Below are positions 31,588 through 40,007 of a stretch of 64,000 nucleotides of DNA, one piece after another. This DNA comes from SG8-41 sp035649495. Its GTDB lineage: Bacteria > Pseudomonadota > Gammaproteobacteria > Burkholderiales > SG8-41. Within the stretch, counting starts at the first letter, position 1; each line of letters opens with the position of its first letter. The notes beneath the pieces are model-generated. The model was given only the letters and a program-made list of their open reading frames with translations, ran no database searches and was not told the DNA's origin. The DNA lies in assembly GCA_035649495.1 (NCBI GenBank), contig DASRJL010000020.1, positions 1 through 64,000 of the forward strand, read 5' to 3'. Both the position numbers and the translations under genes were made by a program.

Positions 31588-33138
31588 TCATCCCGCTCTT
31601 TGCATCACCTTGAACTTTGCCCAGTCGAAGTCCTCGCCGCCCTCCACCATCCGGGACGGCATGAGGAGATAGGTCTTGTCGCGCACCATCATCTCCAGGC
31701 TGTCGCGCACGTTGAATATGCCCTCGCGCATGACGACGCCGACCTCGCCATGGCTGTCGGGTGCAGTGGAGAGCAGTACCGCGGGCCCGGGCTCGCGGGT
31801 CGCGTTGAAGGACGAGGCCGCGGCGGGCCGCCCGAGCTTGATCGGTATCGCCGTCTTCGAGAGTATTTGCACGCCGATCCGGCGCTGCTGGTGCTCGTCG
31901 CGGCTGATGCGCCGTATCATCCCCACGCCCCAGTAAGCGCTGCCCTCTGACTGCACGCCGATCAGCGTCCCGACCTTGATCCAGTCGGATTTCACGGCGG
32001 GGATGATCGCGCCGTAGCCGCCGTCGCTCACGTTCTCGACGATCCAGCTTTCCGCGCTTTGGTTCTGGTCTTGGCTGAAATCGAGGGCGTCGCTGTTGTC
32101 GGGGTCCAGCATCCCGAGGATCTCGCCGAATCCCGGCACGACCGTGATGCGGGCTGCCGTCTTGCGCCGCTCCGAGCTACGCTCGGGCGGGGTGTCCGAC
32201 CAGTACAGCTCCAGGTGCTTCAGCGTGGCGACGATGATGTCCTTCTCGTAGGTCCCGCCCAGATTGAGGTCCTTGGGAATCCCGCCGGTCTCGACCACCT
32301 GCTTGATCAGCTGGCGCAATTGCGCGAGCGCCTCGCCGGCGCCGAAGTAAACCATGCTCGGGCTGGCCGCCGCCCCCCGGAAGAGGCGAACCGGCGGTTT
32401 CGGGGTCTCCAGGTCGAAGCAATAGGTGCAGCCGTCCGACGTGCGCGAAAGAACGAACGCGTCGGCAAACTGCGCGACCGCCCGCTCGGCGAGCTGCTGC
32501 TTGATCGGGGGCAATCCGTCGGTCGAGGAAGCCGCGAGCATCAACGACTTCAGGAATTCGGTCTTGAGCGTGCTCTCGCCGTGCACGCCGGGATACACCG
32601 GAACCTTCCCGTCGGCGTAGCCTTTCTTCTCGGCAAACTTGTAGATGCGCGCCAGCTCTTGCCACAGGCGCGCCTCGACCGGCCCGTAGCGCAGCAGCAG
32701 CCACTTGAGCTGCAGCGTGAGGACGCGCAGAGCTCGCCCGATGACGACCGGCAGGGTTTTCCTGACGGCCGCGGCCCCGCCGACTCCGCTCTCCTGCTGG
32801 TCTATGCACAGGATGTAGCCGTCGCCCAGGGCGCGCCAGAATCCCGACACGGAGGTCCAGAGCCTGTTCTCCTGGAACTTCTGCTGGCGCGGCGTGATGA
32901 GATAGTCCTGGGAGAGCTTGCGCTGGTGGTTCTTCGCGGCGCCATCGAGCAGATCGAGGCTTTCGAAGCGCCGGTCGACCTTGAAGCCCTCGGTCTGGTT
33001 CATCGTCTCGACCCACTCGGTGATCTGCGCCAGCGCCTTGGCCGCGTCGTTGGCGGGCAGCTCGGAAACAAGCTGCCGCGCCTGCTTCGCGTCGGCCATG
33101 GGATGGTCGACCTTGCCACCCCCGATCCAGTTGAGCAC
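31588..33138 (-). CDS. Large protein with C-terminal PilZ-like domain, function unknown
   Basis: A 516-residue, apparently cytoplasmic protein. The C-terminal 180 residues contain a PilZ-like beta barrel: WIVENVSDGGYGAIIPA...VGTLIGVQ, then YWGVGMIRRISRDEHQQRRIGVQIL; the NxSxxG motif of PilZ appears as NVSDGG, but a clear RxxxR was not located. The N-terminal 330 residues are helical and not recognised. It may be a cyclic-di-GMP-responsive protein (inference). The start is a GTG at 33138 with GAGGAG eight bases upstream. Monocistronic with its own terminator. Confidence 0.72.
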   Translation of the reverse strand: MLNWIGGGKVDHPMADAKQARQLVSELPANDAAKALAQITEWVETMNQTEGFKVDRRFESLDLLDGAAKNHQRKLSQDYLITPRQQKFQENRLWTSVSGFWRALGDGYILCIDQQESGVGGAAAVRKTLPVVIGRALRVLTLQLKWLLLRYGPVEARLWQELARIYKFAEKKGYADGKVPVYPGVHGESTLKTEFLKSLMLAASSTDGLPPIKQQLAERAVAQFADAFVLSRTSDGCTYCFDLETPKPPVRLFRGAAASPSMVYFGAGEALAQLRQLIKQVVETGGIPKDLNLGGTYEKDIIVATLKHLELYWSDTPPERSSERRKTAARITVVPGFGEILGMLDPDNSDALDFSQDQNQSAESWIVENVSDGGYGAIIPAVKSDWIKVGTLIGVQSEGSAYWGVGMIRRISRDEHQQRRIGVQILSKTAIPIKLGRPAAASSFNATREPGPAVLLSTAPDSHGEVGVVMREGIFNVRDSLEMMVRDKTYLLMPSRMVEGGEDFDWAKFKVMQRAG

Positions 33139-33363
33139 CGTGGGACTCCTCGATTACCGGCGGCGGGGTCCCGCCGCGCCGGCTTCTAACCAAGGCAAAG
33201 ATTGTACCGTAGAAAATGAGCGACCGGGCATCACAACCAAGCTATAAATGACTGAAAATGCAGGATGAATAATAGAGACCTCGCCGGACAGTGACAGAAT
33301 CTCGACACCTGGTTGGTGTACGGACACCTGAGGAGAGGTCCTCGTTCCCTGCTCCCCCCGCCC

Positions 33364-34659
33364 CTAACGATCCTGCCGCAACGCGCTCGCCCGCCCTCTT
33401 TTCACGTCCAACCCGGCGATGATTGTCAGTCCCAGCACGAAATAAACACCCACCGCCAGTATCGCCAGGCGGTGATTGCCAGCCGTCATCCACGTAACGG
33501 CGCCGTACGTAACCGGACCTAGGATCGCGGAAAGCTTGACCGCGAGGCCCCACAGTCCGAAGAACTCCGCGGTGCGTGCCGGTGGGCTGAGGTAGCCGAC
33601 CAGCGCGCGCCCCGCCGACTGGCTCGAGCCAAGACAGATGCCGACCAGGTTCGCCGCCAGCCAGAAGGCAAGCCGCCCTTCCAGGGTTGCGACCAGTATC
33701 ACGGTCGCGAGCCAGCCGGCGAGCGTCAACACGATGGTGCGCACATGGCCGAGCCTGTCCTGTACCTGTCCGAACACAAAGGCGCCCGCCGCGGCCGTGA
33801 CGTTCACCACCAGCACCAGCGTGAGCGTGTCGCTCGTGGTGAATCCCATGACCTCGTGCGCGTACACGGCCGCCAGCGCGATCACTGCCTGTATCCCGGC
33901 CTGGTAGAACACGACACACACGAGAAAGCGCCGCAGGTCGGCGTAGCGGGCCGCGTGCCGCAGGGTCTCGCGCACTCGCGAGAACGCCCTCCCGAAATAG
34001 TACCTTCCCGCGGCAGGCCGCGCGCGCTCCCGCAGTACGAGGAACGTCGGGAGGCTGGCCGTGGCGAACAAGCCCGCCGTGATCAGCATCGTGCCCGGCA
34101 CGAACTCGGCAGCCGTTGCGCCTTGCGCCTGCGCGTGCGCGACCCAGGCGAGGCAGGCGCCCAGCGCGACCAGGCCGCCCAGGTAGCCGATGCTCCATCC
34201 CCATCCGGAAACCCGGCCGAGCGCCTCGCCCTCGGCAAGTTCCGGCAGAAACGCCGCGATCAGGTTCTCGCCCGTCCCGAAGAAGAAGTTGGACAGCACG
34301 ATCAGGGTAACCGCGAGCCACAGATCCCCCGGTCCGACGAGCGCCAGCGCGGCAGTAAACACGACGCAGCCCGCGGTGGTGGCGAGGAGCAGCCGCTTCT
34401 TTGCGGCCTGCGCGTCGGCGTAGGCCCCGATCACCGGCGCCGAGACGAGGATGAGGGTGTAGGAGACGGCAAGCGCGCACGTCCAGGCAAAAGTCGCCCA
34501 CGGCGCGCCACCAGCGACTCCGGCGACGAAATACGCGTTGAAGACCGCGGTGATCACCACCGTGGTGTAGCCGGAGTTGGCGAAATCGTACATCGCCCAG
34601 GAAAAAACCTCGCCGCGGCTGACGCCGGGGGCGAGGTTAGTCCCGGAATTCACGGTCAC
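33364..34659 (-). CDS. MFS transporter, UMF1 (Atg22-like) family
   Basis: A 431-residue inner-membrane transporter with about 12 predicted segments. The N-terminal signature VFSWAMYDFANSGYTTVVITAVFNAYFV is diagnostic of the UMF1/vacuole-effluxer family; YLSPPARTAEFFGLWGLAVKLSAILGP is the second. The start is a GTG at 34659 overlapping the stop of the CBS gene as GTGA, so translation is coupled. Substrate unknown; Atg22 relatives export amino acids. Confidence 0.92.
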   Translation of the reverse strand: MTVNSGTNLAPGVSRGEVFSWAMYDFANSGYTTVVITAVFNAYFVAGVAGGAPWATFAWTCALAVSYTLILVSAPVIGAYADAQAAKKRLLLATTAGCVVFTAALALVGPGDLWLAVTLIVLSNFFFGTGENLIAAFLPELAEGEALGRVSGWGWSIGYLGGLVALGACLAWVAHAQAQGATAAEFVPGTMLITAGLFATASLPTFLVLRERARPAAGRYYFGRAFSRVRETLRHAARYADLRRFLVCVVFYQAGIQAVIALAAVYAHEVMGFTTSDTLTLVLVVNVTAAAGAFVFGQVQDRLGHVRTIVLTLAGWLATVILVATLEGRLAFWLAANLVGICLGSSQSAGRALVGYLSPPARTAEFFGLWGLAVKLSAILGPVTYGAVTWMTAGNHRLAILAVGVYFVLGLTIIAGLDVKRGRASALRQDR

Positions 34660-35105
34660 TTGGCGGGTTCTTCCTCGGGCCAGTTCTTGATGTAGTTTTT
34701 CAGCAGCCGGTTGTGAAAGCTCGTCTCCTTGATCACGGCGTTCGCGACGTCGTGAAAAGAGATCACCCCGAGCAGCTGGTCGCCCTCTTTCACCGGCAGA
34801 TAGCGGATGTGGTCCTTGTTCATGAGCTCGCGCAGGCTCTCCAGCGAGTCCTCGGGGCTGCCGCAGACGGGATTCTTCAGCATGATGTCCTCCACCTTGA
34901 GGCCCGCAAGGCCGCCGTGATGGGCTTCCAGTGCGTTCAGGACCTCGCGAAAGGTGAGCATGCCGGCGAGCTTCGCTCCGTCCAGCACGACCAGCGAGCC
35001 TATGTCCCTCCCGACCATCATGCTGACGGCGTCGGCTACCAGTCCCTGCGGCGCGATGCTGTACACCGTGCCGCCTTTCATCTTGACTATGTCACGGACG
35101 ATCAT
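34656..35105 (-). CDS. CBS-domain pair protein
   Basis: A 149-residue protein consisting of two CBS motifs (MMVGRDIGSLVVLDGAKLAGMLTFREVLNALE and LMNKDHIRYLPVKEGDQLLGVISFHDVANAVI), a Bateman module that binds adenosine nucleotides. No catalytic domain. The four-base overlap with the UMF1 transporter gene suggests the module regulates or reports on that transporter (inference). Confidence 0.92.
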   Translation of the reverse strand: MIVRDIVKMKGGTVYSIAPQGLVADAVSMMVGRDIGSLVVLDGAKLAGMLTFREVLNALEAHHGGLAGLKVEDIMLKNPVCGSPEDSLESLRELMNKDHIRYLPVKEGDQLLGVISFHDVANAVIKETSFHNRLLKNYIKNWPEEEPAK

Positions 35106-35228
35106 GTGTCAGTGCTCCTCTTACACCGCTTCATGGCGCTGGCAGCGCACGAACCGCGGCTGCCGTTGTCCAACGTGCGACCGCGGACCGAGAGGCGCGT
35201 CCCGGCAAGTGAAAAGAAAGGATTCGAC

Positions 35229-35372
35229 ATGAACTTTACCGTGATCCACATCGGGCCGCTGGTCTCCCTCATCGCCGGCATCCTCATCCTGATCATGCCG
35301 CGCCTGCTGAACTACATCATCGCCCTCTACCTCATCATCATCGGGCTCATCGGGCTCTTCGGGACCCGCTGA
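35229..35372 (+). CDS. DUF3096 small membrane protein
   Basis: A 47-residue protein. Two hydrophobic helices: IGPLVSLIAGILILIMPRLLNYIIALYLIIIGLIGLFG, with PRLLNYI conserved in DUF3096. AAAGGA lies eight bases upstream of the ATG. Function unknown. It is divergent from the CBS-protein gene. Confidence 0.88.
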   Translation: MNFTVIHIGPLVSLIAGILILIMPRLLNYIIALYLIIIGLIGLFGTR

Positions 35373-35404
35373 CGCCGGCGCGGGACCCCTTCCGGGGTTG
35401 CCCG

Positions 35405-36361
35405 TCACTTTACGAGGCTCATGCGCTTGGCAACCTCGAGGTATTCCCCGGCGCGTTCCTTCATGAAGGCCGCGTTCTTGTCGTACGGAATGTCCACGAC
35501 CTCGAAGCCTCCTTCCGCCATCCACTTGAGGATCTGCGGCTCCTTGTTGAGCGCCGCCATCATGTCCGAAACCTGCTTTCGGGCCTCCATCGGCGTCGAC
35601 TTGGGCACGGCAACTCCCCGATAGGCGCCATCGACCCACTTGTAGCCCAGCTCCTTGAAGGTGGGCACGTCGGGAAACTCCGGGTGGCGCTTGTCGAGCG
35701 CGACGGCCAGCATCCTCATCCTGCTTTTCTGCTGCAACGCGGCCGGCACGTAGGACATCGCGCCGGTAATGTGCTTGCCCATCACCGCCGTCACGAGCTC
35801 GCCCGTGCCCTTGAACGGCACGTAGGTGCTCTTCACGCCGGTGTAGAGATTGAACTTCTCGTGCGCGAGATGGTTGGCCGAGAAGGTGGCCGAGCCGCCG
35901 AACGTCAGCGAGTCGGGCTTCGCCTTGCCCGCCTTCACCAGATCGCCGAAGGTCTTGTACGGACTGTCGATGGGAACGAGAATGGCGTCCGCGGTGTAGT
36001 GAAACCAGTACACGGGCGTGATGTCATCGGTCTTGTACTGGACAGTCCCTTCGAGCGGCTGCAGGACGATGTGCGGGAGGTTGCAGCCCACGATCGTGTA
36101 GCCGTCCGGCGTCATGCTGTTCAGCTGCGACCAGGCGAGTCCGCCGCCTGCACCCGGCTTGTTGACCACGAGGAGCTCGTGTTTGTACTTGTTGCGGAAC
36201 ACGGTCTGCTGCCAGCGCGCCATGACGTCCGACTCGCCGCCGGGGACGAATGGAATGATGTACTGGACGTTCTTATGGGGATAGCCCTGCGCCGCGAGCG
36301 TCGGCGGAAAAAGTGCTGCAGCCAGCAGGGTGGCGAGGATGGCGCGACGGCTGGTCTTCAT
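35405..36361 (-). CDS. Bug/TctC-family periplasmic receptor (divergent subgroup)
   Basis: A 318-residue protein. Signal peptide MKTSRRAILATLLAAALFPPTLAA. The family blocks are modified: IIPFVPGGESDVMARWQQ, NKPGAGGGLAWSQL and MTPDGYTIVGCNLPHIVL. A WFHYTADA segment in the middle matches a subgroup that differs from the other nine receptors in this window. Downstream of a CoA-transferase gene (69-bp gap), suggesting a ligand that is then activated as a CoA ester. Confidence 0.9.
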   Translation of the reverse strand: MKTSRRAILATLLAAALFPPTLAAQGYPHKNVQYIIPFVPGGESDVMARWQQTVFRNKYKHELLVVNKPGAGGGLAWSQLNSMTPDGYTIVGCNLPHIVLQPLEGTVQYKTDDITPVYWFHYTADAILVPIDSPYKTFGDLVKAGKAKPDSLTFGGSATFSANHLAHEKFNLYTGVKSTYVPFKGTGELVTAVMGKHITGAMSYVPAALQQKSRMRMLAVALDKRHPEFPDVPTFKELGYKWVDGAYRGVAVPKSTPMEARKQVSDMMAALNKEPQILKWMAEGGFEVVDIPYDKNAAFMKERAGEYLEVAKRMSLVK

Positions 36362-36430
36362 TCGATACGGCCTCCTGGAAACTGTCCGCGCAAGATATCA
36401 GCCGGACGTGCCGTTGTCACTCCGGGGTGT

Positions 36431-37633
36431 TCAGATCACGCCCCGCTGCCTGAGCTCGCGCTGCTCCTCCGGCCCGTAGCCGAGGGCGCCCAGCACCTCG
36501 GCGGTATGAGTGCCCAGCTCCGGCCCGATCCAGCGCGTGTCGCCCGGCGTATCCGACAGCTTCGGCACGATGCCCGGCAGCTTGACCGGCGTGCCGTCCG
36601 GCAGGCGGTACTCGCGTATCATCCCGCGCGCCGCGTAGTGCGCGTCGGCGGCAATGTCCGCTATGTCGAAAATCTTTCCGCTCGGCACGTCCGCGCGCTC
36701 CAGCACCGCCAGCACCTCGTCGAGATCGTGCGCGGCGACCCAGCTGGCGATGACCTCCTCGATCTCCGCGGTACGCGCCACGCGCCCGTCGTTGTGGGCG
36801 AGCGCCGGGTCGTTCGCGAGGTCGGCACGGCCGATCGCCGTCATCATCCGCTTGAAGATCGAGTCCGCGTTGGCGCCGATCACCACGTACTTGTCGTCGC
36901 GCGTGACGTAGGTGTTGGATGGAACGATGCCGGGAAGCGACGCGCCGCTCCTCTCGCGCACGAATCCGTGCATGCCGTATTCCGGTAGCACGCTCTCCAT
37001 CATGTTGAACACGGCCTCGTAGAGCGCGACGTCCACGCACTGGCCACGCCCGCCGTTTACGTTGCGGTGATGCAGCGCCATCAGCGCGCCCGTGACGCCG
37101 TGCAGTGCTGCGATGGAATCGCCGATCGACACCCCGACTCGCACCGGCGGTCGATCGGGGAAGCCCGTCACGTAGCGCAATCCGCCCATGGACTCGCCGA
37201 TGGCGCCGAATCCGGGCCGGTCGCGGTACGGGCCGGTCTGGCCAAAACCCGACAGCCGGACCATGATCAGCCCGGGATTCAGGCCGGAGAGCGCCTCCCA
37301 GCCGAGCCCCCACTTTTCCATGGTGCCGGGCCGGAAATTCTCGACGACGATATCGGCGCCGGCGGCGAGCTTGCGGACAATCTCCTGCGCTTCCGCCTGC
37401 TTCAGGTCGAGCGTCACGGATTTCTTGTTTCGCCCCTGCGCATACCACCACAGCGACGTGCCGTCGTGCAGCTTGCGCCATTTGCGCAGCGGGTCCCCGA
37501 TGCGCGGCGGCTCGATCTTGATCACTTCCGCACCGAACTCGGCCAGCATGCGCGCGCAGAAGGGCCCGGCGATCAACTGGCCCAGCTCGATGACCTTGAC
37601 GCCCTGGAGGGGCAGAGGGCGCGCTACGCTCAT
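36431..37633 (-). CDS. CoA-transferase family III (CaiB/BaiF)
   Basis: A 400-residue protein. N-terminal block GVKVIELGQLIAGPFCARMLAEFGAEVIKIEPP; then VVENFRPGTMEKWGLGWE and VRLSGFGQTGPYRDRPGFGAIGESMGG. At the place where the other family member here (18312-19502) has the catalytic Asp (PALDIIIQA), this one reads PGFGAIGES, so the usual Asp is Gly and the nearest acid is Glu147. That is also the look of a well-populated subgroup, so activity is likely but the nucleophile should be checked. Confidence 0.9.
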   Translation of the reverse strand: MSVARPLPLQGVKVIELGQLIAGPFCARMLAEFGAEVIKIEPPRIGDPLRKWRKLHDGTSLWWYAQGRNKKSVTLDLKQAEAQEIVRKLAAGADIVVENFRPGTMEKWGLGWEALSGLNPGLIMVRLSGFGQTGPYRDRPGFGAIGESMGGLRYVTGFPDRPPVRVGVSIGDSIAALHGVTGALMALHHRNVNGGRGQCVDVALYEAVFNMMESVLPEYGMHGFVRERSGASLPGIVPSNTYVTRDDKYVVIGANADSIFKRMMTAIGRADLANDPALAHNDGRVARTAEIEEVIASWVAAHDLDEVLAVLERADVPSGKIFDIADIAADAHYAARGMIREYRLPDGTPVKLPGIVPKLSDTPGDTRWIGPELGTHTAEVLGALGYGPEEQRELRQRGVI

Positions 37634-37710
37634 GGCATTGAAAGTGTGGGACCCAAAAGGGGGCCGGCGTTCCGATTTTGATATCCGTTCCGGCGAATTA
37701 CAATACAGGC

Positions 37711-38535
37711 ATGAGACGCATGGTCCTTGGTCTGGTGGTCCTGCTGCTGGCAGGTTGCGCCGTGCATCCCACGCGCGATGCAGTGGTGGACTTCGTGCGG
37801 TTCGAAACGCTGGCGGTGGACGAACGCGTGCGCTACGAGCCCGGCGGGCAGGCCTACGCTACGCTCGTAGCCGAACTGCTGCCGGCCGCGATTGCCCAGG
37901 TCGAGGCAGCCCACTACCAGCCGTTCGCCGGGCCGGTCATCGTGTACGTCTGCGCCACCAGCAACTGTTTCGACCAGCGGGTCCCCGGGGCGGTCCGCTT
38001 CACCGCGGCCGTCATCCACGAAAACCGCGTGCTGCTGGCGCCGCGCCTGTTTGAGAGCGAGCCGCGCCGCCTGTATCCCGTCCTGGTTCACGAGCTGTCG
38101 CACCTGCACCTGGGTCAGCGGCTCGGGCATTACACCATGCGCGTCCCGGTCTGGTTCCACGAAGGGCTTGCCTCGCTCGCCGCCGCCAGCGGCGGCGCGG
38201 ACCTCGTGACCGAGGATGATGCCCGGCGCGCGATCGCGCGGGAGCAGTATTTTCTGCCCGATGCCGCCCACGACGAAACGCGCCGCAAGTACGCGGATCA
38301 ATGGCACCTCAAGATCTCGATGCTCTACCGCCAGAGCATGATGCTGCTGGCCGATTGGCGGTCCGCGAGCGAGGAGCGCTTTCGCGCGCTGCTCGTCAGC
38401 CTGCAGCAGCGCGTGCCCTTCGACGAGGCCGTCAATGCGGCCTTTGGCACGAACGCGCTCGAGCTGGCGCGGCGGTTTTTTGACGGGATCCGCTGCGAGC
38501 AGTTTGAATGCGCGGCGCCCGCCGCCGCGCCCTGA
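37711..38535 (+). CDS. Putative zincin metalloprotease lipoprotein
   Basis: A 274-residue lipoprotein. Lipobox LLAGC (Cys16). HELSH at residues 127-131 gives the HExxH zinc motif, and WFHEGLA with Glu151 supplies the third ligand in the gluzincin (MA clan) manner. ACATSNCF contains a possible disulfide pair (Cys81, Cys86). The ATG at 37711 follows the lipoprotein rule; the frame opens at 37678. Divergent from the CoA-transferase gene. Probably an envelope peptidase; family name not recognised. Confidence 0.82.
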   Translation: MRRMVLGLVVLLLAGCAVHPTRDAVVDFVRFETLAVDERVRYEPGGQAYATLVAELLPAAIAQVEAAHYQPFAGPVIVYVCATSNCFDQRVPGAVRFTAAVIHENRVLLAPRLFESEPRRLYPVLVHELSHLHLGQRLGHYTMRVPVWFHEGLASLAAASGGADLVTEDDARRAIAREQYFLPDAAHDETRRKYADQWHLKISMLYRQSMMLLADWRSASEERFRALLVSLQQRVPFDEAVNAAFGTNALELARRFFDGIRCEQFECAAPAAAP

Positions 38536-38767
38536 CGATCGGGCGGCCGACACGTGACGATTGATTGCTCGTAGGTATCTCAGAGGCCGCGCCGGCCGCT
38601 CGGGCGCCCTATCCCCATTCGTCGCGCTCCGGCGACCAGGAATTCCGCGCGTAATTAGAGCCCTATCTCCCCGTCCCGCCCGGTCGTCGCCGGGAGGTGA
38701 CGGCCGCGTGTAGTCCTGCGCCGGGCACCCCGGATGCAATTCATTGATTGGACTTACAAAGTGGCGC
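38536..38767. other. Intergenic region without gene
   Basis: About 230 bp of GC-rich sequence between the zincin lipoprotein gene and the sigma-54-like site. Several short palindromes are present (for example CGGTCGTCGCCGGGAGGTGACGGCCG at about 38681-38706). One GACAC at about 38548 may be an activator half-site. No reading frame with a ribosome-binding site was found. Confidence 0.5.
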
Positions 38768-38783
38768 TGGCATCGATCCTGCG
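38768..38783 (+). promoter_or_regulatory. Sigma-54-like promoter (-24/-12) of the glycine-zipper lipoprotein gene
   Basis: TGGCATCGATCCTGCG has GG and GC exactly ten bases apart, with CTGGCA matching the -24 box and CTGC replacing TTGC at -12. It lies 52 bp upstream of the ATG at 38835, consistent with a short leader. Weaker than the site at 39969. Confidence 0.6.
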
Positions 38784-38834
38784 TATACCGTGGGTGTAGG
38801 GACCGCGTGAATCATTTTGCCAAAGGAGATTGAA

Positions 38835-39059
38835 ATGCGTGCTATTCGAACGGGTCTTGGAATTCTGGCGCTCGCCATGCTGTCCGCGTGCTCGGGCATG
38901 TCCTCCACCGAGAAGGGCACCATCGCCGGCGCGGCGGTCGGCGGCGTCGCGGGCAGCGCCCTGACGGGTGGTAGCGCGGTCGGAACGATCGGCGGCGCGG
39001 CGGTCGGCGGGATTATCGGCCACGAGGTCGGCGAAGATCGCGACCGGCGCTACCGGTAA
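38835..39059 (+). CDS. Glycine-zipper outer-membrane lipoprotein
   Basis: A 74-residue protein. Lipoprotein signal with lipobox LSAC (Cys19). The body GTIAGAAVGGVAGSALTGGSAVGTIGGAAVGGIIGHEVG is a glycine zipper of the OsmB/17-kDa antigen type, forming a membrane-embedded helical pair, with a charged tail EDRDRRYR. AAGGAG is seven bases upstream of the ATG at 38835. Close relative of the product of 40008-40226. The CX10C gene follows. Confidence 0.88.
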   Translation: MRAIRTGLGILALAMLSACSGMSSTEKGTIAGAAVGGVAGSALTGGSAVGTIGGAAVGGIIGHEVGEDRDRRYR

Positions 39060-39106
39060 GGGACGAAGGCTACGGCACGCGGGTCCCCGTTCGGTGGACC
39101 CGGCTA

Positions 39107-39130
39107 GCCAGCGGCGACAACGCCGCTGGC
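39107..39130. other. Strong hairpin between the lipoprotein and CX10C genes
   Basis: A perfect 10-bp stem GCCAGCGGCG / CGCCGCTGGC with loop ACAA and no T-tract. A weaker GGGTCC/GGACCC stem lies at about 39081-39101. Could act as an mRNA processing or stability element between the two genes rather than a terminator. Confidence 0.6.
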
Positions 39131-39163
39131 GCCGTGGCGTACAAACTTTGCGAGGAGACCAGC

Positions 39164-39736
39164 ATGAAAGCGAAGCTGATGGCAGTGACAGTGGCCGCGG
39201 CGTTCGGCTATTCCAGCATCGGGCTCGCGGCCCTCTCCAAGGAGGAGCGCAAGGCCGAGGAAAGCCGCATCAGCGCCGAGCACAGGGGCGCGAAGGATCG
39301 GTGCGACAGCCTGAAGGCCAACGCGAGGGATATCTGTGTGGCCGAGGCCGACGGCGCGAACAAGGTCGCAAAAGCGGACCTCGAGGCCCGCGACAAGGGA
39401 ACGCTTAAGGCGCAGGAGAATGCGCGGATCGCGAGAGTCGAAGCCAGCCATGCCGTGGCAAAGGAGCGCTGCGACGACCTGGCCGGGAACGTCAAGAACG
39501 TGTGCGTGATGGACGCCAAGGCTGCGCTCGCACGTGGCAAGGCGGACGCGAAGTTGGAGCGCGAATCGAACGAGGCGAACCGTGACGCGAACGAACGGGT
39601 GGCGCAGGCACAGAAAGCCGCGTCCAAGGAAATAGCGGGCGCCGAGTACAAGGCGGCGCGCGAACGTTGCGACCGGTACGCGGGAGACGCGCAGGATCGT
39701 TGCATGAGCGATGCGAAAGTGGCCTTCGGCAGGTAG
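39164..39736 (+). CDS. Secreted Lys/Ala-rich helical protein with three CX10C motifs (paralogue)
   Basis: A 190-residue protein. Signal peptide MKAKLMAVTVAAAFGYSSIGLAA, then LSKEERKAEESRIS, almost identical to the start of the mature paralogue encoded at 30587-31162. The paired cysteines are Cys47/58, Cys103/114 and Cys169/180, again CX10C. GAGGAG lies upstream of the ATG at 39164. It is downstream of a glycine-zipper lipoprotein, whereas the paralogue follows an entericidin-like lipoprotein, so both pair with a small lipoprotein. Terminator at 39761-39784. Confidence 0.85.
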   Translation: MKAKLMAVTVAAAFGYSSIGLAALSKEERKAEESRISAEHRGAKDRCDSLKANARDICVAEADGANKVAKADLEARDKGTLKAQENARIARVEASHAVAKERCDDLAGNVKNVCVMDAKAALARGKADAKLERESNEANRDANERVAQAQKAASKEIAGAEYKAARERCDRYAGDAQDRCMSDAKVAFGR

Positions 39737-39760
39737 CAGCCACGCTCCCCGGGACGGGTA

Positions 39761-39784
39761 CGGGCCTGCCGGCCCGTTTTACTT
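39761..39784 (+). terminator. Rho-independent terminator
   Basis: Stem CGGGCC / GGCCCG with loop TGCC, followed by TTTTACTTT, 24 bases after the stop of the CX10C gene. Confidence 0.85.
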
Positions 39785-39801
39785 TGTAGGAGACGCGCTT
39801 G

Positions 39802-39858
39802 GACACATTTCGGCCAAAGTGTCGGGTTGAAACGACACTGCGGATCCCTTGATGTGTC
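39802..39858. promoter_or_regulatory. Paired GACAC...GTGTC dyads, possible upstream activator sites
   Basis: GACAC at 39802-39806 with GTGTC at 39819-39823, and GACAC at 39834-39838 with GTGTC at 39854-39858; a further GACAC lies at 39901-39905. They sit 110-170 bp upstream of the sigma-54 promoter at 39969, the usual distance for enhancer-binding-protein sites. The activator is not identified. Confidence 0.5.
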
Positions 39859-39968
39859 AGGGAACTCCACGCACGCCGAACTATTCCGTCGCCCTGGAGC
39901 GACACTTTTCGCCCGACGGGCGGAACATTTTTTACTCAACTAATGGATATTTATAAGAAAGTTCCATC

Positions 39969-39984
39969 TGGCACGGAGGTTGCT
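39969..39984 (+). promoter_or_regulatory. Consensus sigma-54 promoter (-24/-12)
   Basis: CTGGCACGGAGGTTGCT matches the sigma-54 consensus at every defined position (YTGGCACG-N4-TTGCW), with GG and GC ten bases apart. Transcription would start near 39995, just ahead of the ribosome-binding site of the glycine-zipper gene at 40008. Confidence 0.88.
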
Positions 39985-40007
39985 CACTTTCGGGGAGAGA
40001 GTGGTAA

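Noticed and set aside
39107..39130. Rho-independent terminator after the glycine-zipper gene
   Set aside because: The 10-bp stem has no T-tract, so it is listed only as a hairpin.
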